Of a stretch of 37,738 nt of DNA, positions 32,609 to 37,738 are shown in pieces. The stretch lies in NCBI RefSeq assembly GCF_014647875.1, contig NZ_BMQA01000059.1, forward strand, positions 1 through 37,738, read 5' to 3'. Each line of letters begins with the position of its first letter. The stretch's first letter is position 1. Source of the stretch: Streptomyces brasiliensis. Lineage in GTDB: Bacteria > Actinomycetota > Actinomycetes > Streptomycetales > Streptomycetaceae. Below the pieces are notes generated by a model. The model made no database searches. It was not told where the DNA came from and worked only from the letters and a program-made list of their open reading frames with translations. The position numbers and the translations under genes were made by a program.

Positions 32609-32742
32609 ATGCAGCTCGTGACATTCGCCGAAAGGGCGCGCGAAGCGCTTGGCCTGGTCGACGACGGGTGACCGTGTACGACTTGGGTGGTGTGGTCGGC
32701 GGCCGCAGCCTGCCCGAGGTCATCGACGAGTGGGACGTGTGA
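32609..32742 (+). pseudogene. N-terminal scrap of a fumarylacetoacetate hydrolase family gene
   Basis: The ATG at 32609 has AGGAGG upstream and reads MQLVTFAERAREALGLVDDG before a stop; one base shift gives RVTVYDLGGVVGGRSLPEVI then DEWDV and a stop. This follows the first about 45 residues of FAA hydrolase proteins (LVTF...GLVDGD...DLG...L-EVI). The catalytic part is absent. The 270 bases before it (32340-32608) show no recognised gene. The stop overlaps the start of the next operator-promoter region. Confidence 0.45.
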
Positions 32743-32745
32743 AAT

Positions 32746-32811
32746 AGAACGTTCGGTATTGACAAAGGATCACGGAGATCTGACGATGTAACGAGACAGA
32801 ACGTTTGGTCC
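32746..32811 (+). promoter_or_regulatory. Second TTGACA promoter with the same operator pair
   Basis: TTGACA (32759-32764), a 17-bp spacer and GACGAT (32782-32787) followed by GTAA match the promoter at 31307-31365. AGAACGTTCGGTAT (32746-32759) overlaps the -35 and AGAACGTTTGGTCC (32798-32811) follows the -10. Both promoters therefore have the same architecture and are probably controlled by the same repressor. The PPOX-like gene at 32923 follows. Confidence 0.65.
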
Positions 32812-32922
32812 CGAGCAGGGACCGGTCGGGTTGCGCGGCGTGCAGGTTGCCTGATCCGGGAGGAGAAGGGGCGCAATGACAGCCGCGCCGACTCCGAAGC
32901 ACGCACATGAGGAGGCCCCCGT

Positions 32923-33342
32923 ATGCCCAAGCCGCCGCTGCCGGCCGAGGCTCAAGAGATGCTGCGCCGTGCGAATACGGCCGTCATGGCCACCCTGCGC
33001 CCGGACGGCACACCTGTCTCCGCCGCCACCGGGTACCTGTGGGAGGACGGCCGGGTCCTTCTCAGCCTCGACGAAAGCCGCGTACGTCTGAGGCACTTGC
33101 GCCGCGACCCGCGCGTGTCCCTCACCGTCTTCGACGGCGACGACTGGTACACGCACGTCTCACTCATCGGCCGGGTCACCGAGATGTACGAGGACGAGGG
33201 CCTGCGGGACATCGACCGCATGGCCCTGCACATCACGGGCGAGCCCTACCCCGACCGGGTCCGTCCCCGCGTCAGCGCCTGGGTCGAGGTCGAGCGCTGG
33301 CACAGCTGGAGCGTGGAAAAGGACGGCCCGGCCTTCACGTGA
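32923..33342 (+). CDS. Pyridoxamine 5'-phosphate oxidase-like flavoprotein
   Basis: A 139-residue split-barrel flavin/F420-binding protein. It shows RRANTAVMATLRPDGTPVSA, GYLWEDGRVLLSLDESRVRL and RRDPRVSLTVFDGDDWYTHV, the typical PPOX-class pattern. Many such actinomycete proteins use F420 or FMN to reduce small molecules; the true cofactor cannot be decided. GAGGAGG precedes the ATG at 32923. An upstream ATG at 32876 with AGGAG opens a different frame that overlaps the start, so a translated leader is possible. Control comes from the TTGACA/operator promoter at 32746. Confidence 0.88.
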   Translation: MPKPPLPAEAQEMLRRANTAVMATLRPDGTPVSAATGYLWEDGRVLLSLDESRVRLRHLRRDPRVSLTVFDGDDWYTHVSLIGRVTEMYEDEGLRDIDRMALHITGEPYPDRVRPRVSAWVEVERWHSWSVEKDGPAFT

Positions 33343-33530
33343 GTTGGCGGCCACGATGAGAAGGTCCCCGGGCTCGAACGGGTTGCCCTCGACGGGGAGG
33401 ATGTCGAGAGGTGGCCGGCCCTGCCCGGACCCGAAAGGGTGCTGACGTGGATCAGGTGGGCCTGTGAGGACCCGATGACCATCAACGCTCGAACCGAAGG
33501 ACAAGTTGGACACCGCGGCGACACCGACAG

Positions 33531-33692
33531 TCACGGCGGACTCCGCGGTGGTTCACCGGGCTGCGGTGAACGGACCGGAGGGTGTGTCACCGAGGTGTCC
33601 CGGTGGTGCGCCATCACCCAGTAACTGTCGGTCCAGTCGTCCAACAGCCGGAAGATCGTGACGCGGCCTCGGCCGCTCTCGATTCGTCCCAT
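33531..33692 (-). CDS. Possible 53-residue hypothetical protein
   Basis: An ATG at 33692 with GAGGA 8 nt upstream opens MGRIESGRGRVTIFRLLDDW and TDSYWVMAHHRDTSV. The first 35 residues look protein-like, the Pro-rich tail does not. No family is recognised and it may be a fragment. The stretch 33343-33530 between it and the PPOX gene has nothing recognised. Confidence 0.25.
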   Translation of the reverse strand: MGRIESGRGRVTIFRLLDDWTDSYWVMAHHRDTSVTHPPVRSPQPGEPPRSPP

Positions 33693-33786
33693 CGTGCCTG
33701 TCCTCGCACGGGTCCGATCCCGCCCAATGAGTGCGGCCGGGTAGATCATTGCTCGGTGCGAGGTGCATTGGTCGCCCCGGCCCGCG

Positions 33787-33930
33787 CGGCACGGACGGTA
33801 CTTCGCCGCACTGGCCGAGGCCGGCGTCGGCCACGTCTACGCCACCCTGCCCTACGCGGTGCGGGACTGCAGCGATCTGCTCGACGTCGCGGCCGACATC
33901 CACGCCCAGGTCCGCGCCGCCGGCCTCTGA
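33787..33930 (+). pseudogene. C-terminal protein remnant, luciferase-like style
   Basis: The plus strand encodes GRYFAALAEAGVGHVYATLP, then YAVRDCSDLLDVAADIHAQV and a stop at 33930. The L-ALAEAGV-HV-ATLP pattern resembles the C-terminal helix-strand of luciferase-like (LLM) oxidoreductases. No start fits, and the upstream sequence is unrelated. The assignment is weak. Confidence 0.3.
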
Positions 33931-34886
33931 GCACACGGGGCCCAAGGGCTGTCCGGTTCGCGAACGTCGCGCACCTGAAGTCCGGCCTGGGACATCCCCG
34001 CCTACAGGTTCACGGCACCGTCTGAGCCATGAGGCATCGGGCCAGACGACGCCCCGGTCCGCGGTCCGCCGACCGGGGCGTCGGGACACGTCGTCGAATC
34101 GAGGCGGCGGTGCCCGCCGCCTACCTGGGAGTTTATCGGCAGCACGTACGAGGCTATGAGGAATTTGCCACACCGCCCACGTTGCCGCCTCGGGGGAGGT
34201 CGCTGGGCAGGGGAACAGCCAGGGCCGCGACGTTTATGCCCAGCAGGTCTGGGCCGCCAAGCCGCCCGGTGTTCCGGCCAGGGTGCTGGCACCGCGTGGT
34301 TCGCCTCCCGGCCGTCCGGGAAGTCGTCCAGGGAATCGGTCACGTTTCTCTCGCTCGGCCCGATCCCGGGACGGGGGATCAGCCGGCAGACGCTGCGGAC
34401 CAACCTCGCCGAGCACTGCGCTCGATGAGTAATGGATCTCCTGGTGTGCCTGGAGATCCATCTCAGCCATGAGGGTGAGTGGGAGCCACCTCTACCTGTC
34501 CAGATGAACCGAAGCAGCCAGGAAAAGACGGGGGTTGGGCGACGCGCGGGCCGTCCTGTTGCTCTCCGGCATGCATATGTCCACGCATCGTGAAGCCCCG
34601 GCCCACTGCAAGGACCTGGTCGACGTGCAGGAGCCCGAGCAGTTGTGGCTCCGGCCGGCCCTCGCCGCCAGAGGGACCAGGGCCGCGGTGAAGGTGGCGA
34701 AGCACTGTCGCCGTAACCCGCTGGCCCGGCACATCTCTCAGGCATGCCTTGCGTTGAAGACGGCAGCGGCGGGGGCTGGTGCCACGGGGCCCGGGAAGTC
34801 CCGGACCTCGTGAACACGTCACTGTCGCCCTGCGCCGACGAGTGGGCTACTCGGGGAGCCTGGCCGGCGGCCGGCGGCGCACGGTG
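33931..34886. other. Gap without recognised gene
   Basis: About 950 bases with several open frames on both strands but no family pattern or good start signal. The best plus-strand frame, 34535-34813, has a basic C-terminus (VKVAKHCRRNPLARHISQAC) and could be a fragment of a hypothetical gene. Confidence 0.4.
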
Positions 34887-35666
34887 TCAGAGGCGGAAGC
34901 CGCCGCTCGCCTCGATGCGCTGGCCCGTGATCCAGTTGGTGCCCTCGCGCACCAGGGCTGCCACGGCCGGGCCGATGTCGTTTGCGTGGGCGACCCGGCC
35001 CTGGGCGGTCAGCCCGCTGAAGATCTGCTGGAGGTTCTCGTCGCGGAGGTAGCCGCCGTCGAAGTCGGTGTTCACGGGGCCGGGCGCGATGGTGTTGACG
35101 CTGATGCCGCGCCCGCCGAGCTCGACCGCCCAGTAACGGGTCAGTACCTCCACCGCTCCCTTGACCGCCCCGTACGCGGCGTAGGGAGGAGTGACGAACC
35201 GGGCGAGGCCGGTCGAGGAGTTGATGATCCGGCCGCCGTCGGCGAGCAGGGGCGCGGTGCCCTCGGGGGCCGTTGCGAGGGCCTGGGTGAGGAGGAAGAC
35301 GCCCTTGACGTGGACGGCGAAGAGCTGGTCCAGGGTCTCCTCGTCGGTGGCGCCCAGGGGGGTGTGCAGGGCGAACCCGGCGTTGTTGACCAGGATGTCG
35401 AAGGACTCGCGGTCCCAGCGGGCACGCAGGGCCTGCCGCACGGCGTCGGCAAAGCCGGGGAACGCGGCCGGTCGCGTGGTGTCGAGCTGGATCGCCTCGG
35501 CGACGCGGCCCCGCGCGGCCACGGCGTCGATGACCTCCTTCGCCTCGTCCTCGTGGGAGTTGTAGGTGAGGATGATGTCCCTGCCGTCGGCGGCGAGTGC
35601 CTCGACGATGGAGCGGCCGATGCCGCGGTTGCCGCCGGTGACCAGCGCGATCGTAGTGGTGGACAT
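34887..35666 (-). CDS. Short-chain dehydrogenase/reductase
   Basis: A 259-residue classical SDR. TGGNRGIG at residues 10-17 binds NAD(P)H, NNAG is at 94-97, the Ser pair at 150-151 and the YGAVK active site at Tyr165/Lys169. NTIAPGPVNTDF and the closing NWITGQRIEASGG are typical of the 3-oxoacyl-reductase-like group. The substrate is unknown; the second member (at 1823) is of a different SDR subgroup. GAAGGAA precedes the ATG at 35666. It diverges from the XRE/MmyB regulator at 35799, which is its likely controller. Confidence 0.92.
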   Translation of the reverse strand: MSTTTIALVTGGNRGIGRSIVEALAADGRDIILTYNSHEDEAKEVIDAVAARGRVAEAIQLDTTRPAAFPGFADAVRQALRARWDRESFDILVNNAGFALHTPLGATDEETLDQLFAVHVKGVFLLTQALATAPEGTAPLLADGGRIINSSTGLARFVTPPYAAYGAVKGAVEVLTRYWAVELGGRGISVNTIAPGPVNTDFDGGYLRDENLQQIFSGLTAQGRVAHANDIGPAVAALVREGTNWITGQRIEASGGFRL

Positions 35667-35745
35667 GGTGTTCCTTCTGTCGGTGGTTCCTCGGTAACGC
35701 CTCCACCATGGGACCGCCGGCCGACGGTAACCAGTGGGCGCTTAC

Positions 35746-35792
35746 CCAGGGGGTGGGACCCCCTGGTTGAGGTGGGCCCGGGCACGGATACT
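35746..35792. promoter_or_regulatory. Palindrome and -10 box in the SDR/XRE divergent promoter
   Basis: CCAGGGGG (35746-35753) and CCCCCTGG (35759-35766) form an 8-bp inverted repeat with loop TGGGA. The bases AACCAG upstream and CTGGTT extend it as nested half-sites. GATACT (35787-35792) sits 6 nt before the GTG at 35799, a leaderless pattern. The palindrome is the likely operator of the XRE protein. Confidence 0.45.
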
Positions 35793-35798
35793 GGAAGG

Positions 35799-36647
35799 GT
35801 GAATCTGACCGAGCTGGGTGCGTTCGTCAGGTCCCGGCGTGATCGTGTCCAACCCTCGGACGTCGGTCTGGTCGCCGGGCCCCGGCGCAGGGTTCCGGGG
35901 CTGCGTCGCGACGAGGTCGCCATGTTGGCCGGGGCCTCGACCGACTACTACATCGAGATCGAGCGCGGCGGGGCCCAGCCGTCGGAGCAGATGCTGACCG
36001 CGCTGGCCCGTGCCTTGCGGCTCACGAGCGACGAGCGTGACCACCTCTACCGCCTCGCGGGCCGGTCGCTGCCACCCTCGGGAGGTTCGTCGGCACATGT
36101 CCATCCAGCCATGTTCGACCTGCTGGACCGCCTCGCCGCCATGCCGGCCTTCGTCTGCACGGACCTGCACGTCATGCTGGTGCAGAACCGCCTCGCCGAT
36201 GCCCTTTTCGGCCCGATCGTCCCCGCCACGGGGCCGGGGGCGAGCTTTATCCACCAGTGGTTCACCGGTGACCCGAGGGTCCGCACCCTGTATCCGGAGG
36301 ACGATCACGAGCATCACTCCCGGACCCTCGTCGCGGACCTGCGTGCGGCCGTCGGCCGGCGCAGTCCCGGCGATCAGGAGTCTTCACAACTGATCGGCGA
36401 GCTGGAACAGCGCAGCGAGGAGTTCGCCCGCCTCTGGGCGGAGCGCGAGGTGGCCATCAGGCGCACCGACCGCAAGCGCATCCGTCACCCCTCACTGGGG
36501 ATTCTGCACGTGAACTGCCTCAATCTGCTGAGTGAGGACTGCCGTCAACGCCTGCTGTGGTTCACCCCGGTGTCCGGCACGGACACGGCGGAGAAGCTGG
36601 AGCTGCTGGCCGTGCTCGGCACCCAGGATCTGCGGGCCGAGGTGTAG
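35799..36647 (+). CDS. XRE-family regulator with MmyB-like ligand-binding domain
   Basis: A 282-residue protein. The helix-turn-helix is RRVPGLRRDEVAMLAGASTD then YYIEIERGGAQPSEQMLTAL (about residues 29-69), and the MmyB-type domain follows with FVCTDLHVMLVQNRLADALF and KRIRHPSLGILHVNCLNLL. The GTG at 35799 is chosen from the conserved N-terminus (VNLTELGAFVRSRRDRVQPS) and the GATACT box 6 nt upstream. The frame is open much further upstream through the antisense of the SDR, which is not coding. It diverges from the SDR at 34887-35666 across 132 bp. It is the third regulator-oxidoreductase module in the window. Confidence 0.9.
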   Translation: MNLTELGAFVRSRRDRVQPSDVGLVAGPRRRVPGLRRDEVAMLAGASTDYYIEIERGGAQPSEQMLTALARALRLTSDERDHLYRLAGRSLPPSGGSSAHVHPAMFDLLDRLAAMPAFVCTDLHVMLVQNRLADALFGPIVPATGPGASFIHQWFTGDPRVRTLYPEDDHEHHSRTLVADLRAAVGRRSPGDQESSQLIGELEQRSEEFARLWAEREVAIRRTDRKRIRHPSLGILHVNCLNLLSEDCRQRLLWFTPVSGTDTAEKLELLAVLGTQDLRAEV

Positions 36648-37525
36648 CACGCCGAGCTGGTCGCGGGACAATCCGCACAGTGGCGACGGTTCGTCCTCGC
36701 GAGTTGCTGCGGAGTCAGTCGTCGCGGAGACGGACAGGGTTCCGAGACGACGAATGGGCGACTACGGTCGCGGCATCGGTATCGGTATCGGCAGCCCGGC
36801 CAGGCCCCTCAGCGGCACGTCGCCCGAGCGCGCTGGTCCTCGACCGCGTGGCGGGCTGGGCTACGGCGACATCGTCGGCCGGTCCCGACCGTAGCGTGTC
36901 CAGGATCTGGCATCACGAGTCCCGGCCCGACTTCAGCGCAACAACGAACGATGTGCCGCGACTGCGGCTGAGCGTCCGCTGTGGCCGTGGGCAATCAGCA
37001 GCACGCGTCTGACTCGTATACGGGGATTGGAGAACATCGGTGCCGGATCGCGTCGCTACATGCAGCTGTGCCCGTCCCGGACGCGCCGACGTGACACATG
37101 TCGAGGGTGTCGGGGTCGGCGCGGCGGTGCTCGGTCGACTTGGTAGTCCGGCGGCGGTGTTGTCCAGAAATCCGTCCGCTCTGCCGGATTGCACTGCAGA
37201 CCTGTCTAGGGGTTCGACGTGCTTCCTGTGCGCTCCGGCGGCAGCAGGTGCCGACCTGTCCGTGCCGGGGCTGAGGCCGGCGTGGCTGTGCGCCGCTCTC
37301 GTCGATGCCTCCACGCACGTGGGCGGTCTGGGGCATCCTGACACTCTCACCGTCTGGCAGCGGCTGGCGGCCTGGCGGGGGAACGAGGGGGTCGGGTCAC
37401 GCCGTGGATGGTGGACTGGTGGTCGTCGCTGGGGTATGGATGGCGTGGGAGGCGTGTGATCTGTCGGACGATGGTCTGGTGTGGATGTTCCGGGGAGGGA
37501 TGTCCTTGGGCCGGGGTCCAGACGA
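36648..37525. other. Gap without recognised gene
   Basis: About 880 bases after the XRE gene. Open frames occur on both strands but none has family patterns. A short CGGTAT-type repeat lies near 36777-36790. Confidence 0.4.
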
Positions 37526-37555
37526 GAATCCCGGCCCGATCACGGGCCGGGATTC
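37526..37555. terminator. Strong hairpin terminator
   Basis: GAATCCCGGCCCG (37526-37538) pairs perfectly with CGGGCCGGGATTC (37543-37555) around an ATCA loop. It lies about 85 bp past the stop of the leftward gene at 37641. Confidence 0.7.
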
Positions 37556-37577
37556 TGTGTTGTGCGCCTGGCTGGTG

Positions 37578-37608
37578 GGCGCCGGCCCGATTGCGGCGGG
37601 CCGGCGCC
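37578..37608. terminator. Second hairpin, in series with the first
   Basis: GGCGCCGGCCCG (37578-37589) pairs with CGGGCCGGCGCC (37597-37608) around a 7-nt loop. It lies 32 bp after the leftward gene's stop, before the other hairpin. Both share the GGCCCG core. Confidence 0.6.
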
Positions 37609-37640
37609 ATCCAGCATGCGCGTCAGACGTGTTGCTGGTG

Positions 37641-37738
37641 TCAGTCTTCGTCGAAGTCGTCGAAGTCGCCGCGCTCGTCCTTCTCGTTGAAGTGGCGCTT
37701 GACGACGCGGAAGCTGCCGACGACTCCGTGCTTGACCT
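37641..37738 (-). CDS. C-terminal end of an unidentified protein (5' end outside window)
   Basis: The minus strand reads VKHGVVGSFRVVKRHFNEKD and then ERGDFDDFDED before the TGA at 37641-37643. Only about 32 residues are visible: a basic stretch followed by an acidic, Asp-rich tail. The frame is open to the window edge. The two hairpins downstream fit its transcript end. The family cannot be named from this piece. Confidence 0.6.
   Translation of the reverse strand, partial: VKHGVVGSFRVVKRHFNEKDERGDFDDFDED

Noticed and set aside
32415..32621. 68-codon frame beginning MQRSARRADAAAD upstream of the FAA-hydrolase scrap
   Set aside because: No ribosome-binding site, Arg/Ala-rich shadow composition and no family resemblance.
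1..37738. CRISPR arrays, tRNA and rRNA genes
   Set aside because: No regularly spaced repeats and no cloverleaf-like or rRNA segments were recognised by eye; a covariance-model search would be decisive.

Overview
The window looks like accessory DNA from a high-GC actinomycete, most likely Streptomyces or a close relative. The signs are strong third-position GC bias, frequent GTG starts, actinomycete-typical families (MmyB-type XRE regulators, PF04672 SAM methyltransferase, SWIM protein, Uma2, CGNR zinc finger) and many genes whose only start signal is a TANNNT box 6-7 nt upstream of the start codon (leaderless transcripts). Dense insertion-sequence debris from at least four families (IS200/IS605, IS3, IS630, an integrase-type element) and many truncated genes suggest a chromosome-arm or plasmid-like region under heavy turnover. 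No tRNA, rRNA, CRISPR array or replication origin was seen.

Layout. 1-660: the end of a tnpB element. 701-3636: an XRE/MmyB regulator divergent from a short-chain dehydrogenase, followed by an NAD(P)-dependent beta-hydroxyacid dehydrogenase. 3637-4107: a helicase scrap. 4108-6090: a sugar-type operon (zinc alcohol dehydrogenase, HAD sugar phosphatase, fucU mutarotase) whose fucU is destroyed by a frameshift, a nonsense codon and IS630 DNA. 6090-9225: IS630 remnant, broken carbonic anhydrase, then a DUF1348 protein and a TetR regulator diverging across two matching palindromes, then IS3 and tnpB scraps. 9224-12342: LysR regulator, a damaged hypothetical gene, a UPF0158 protein and a CcbP-like calcium-binding protein. 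12797-17943: a compact operon with a truncated pRiA4b-like leader, an SNF2 helicase, a SWIM zinc-finger protein and a Uma2 nuclease. 17975-18964: three gene fragments. 18971-20838: MFS exporter and CGNR regulator diverging from a 38-bp repeat-bearing promoter. 21004-24554: GNAT fragment, membrane-anchored hypothetical protein, integrase remnant, SpoIIE-type phosphatase and an IS200 tnpA. 24564-26841: an endonuclease VII-like protein and a DUF6368-like protein. 27325-30829: SRPBCC protein, then a regulator/aldo-keto reductase/hydrolase operon. 30989-33342: a PF04672 methyltransferase and a pyridoxamine-oxidase-like protein, each behind a near-identical TTGACA promoter flanked by AGAACG-type operators. 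34887-36647: SDR and XRE/MmyB regulator diverging. 37526-37738: two hairpins and the 3' end of a leftward gene.

How the genes work together. Three independent modules pair an MmyB-type regulator with a redox enzyme (SDR, AKR, SDR), suggesting small-molecule-responsive detoxification units. The TetR operator AGAACG-N2-CGTTCT recurs at the two distant promoters near 31.3 and 32.7 kb, so one TetR-type repressor family may control DUF1348, methyltransferase and oxidase genes. The SNF2-SWIM pair is translationally coupled and is the strongest candidate for a multi-protein nucleic-acid system. Nothing here proves a new defence or biosynthetic system.
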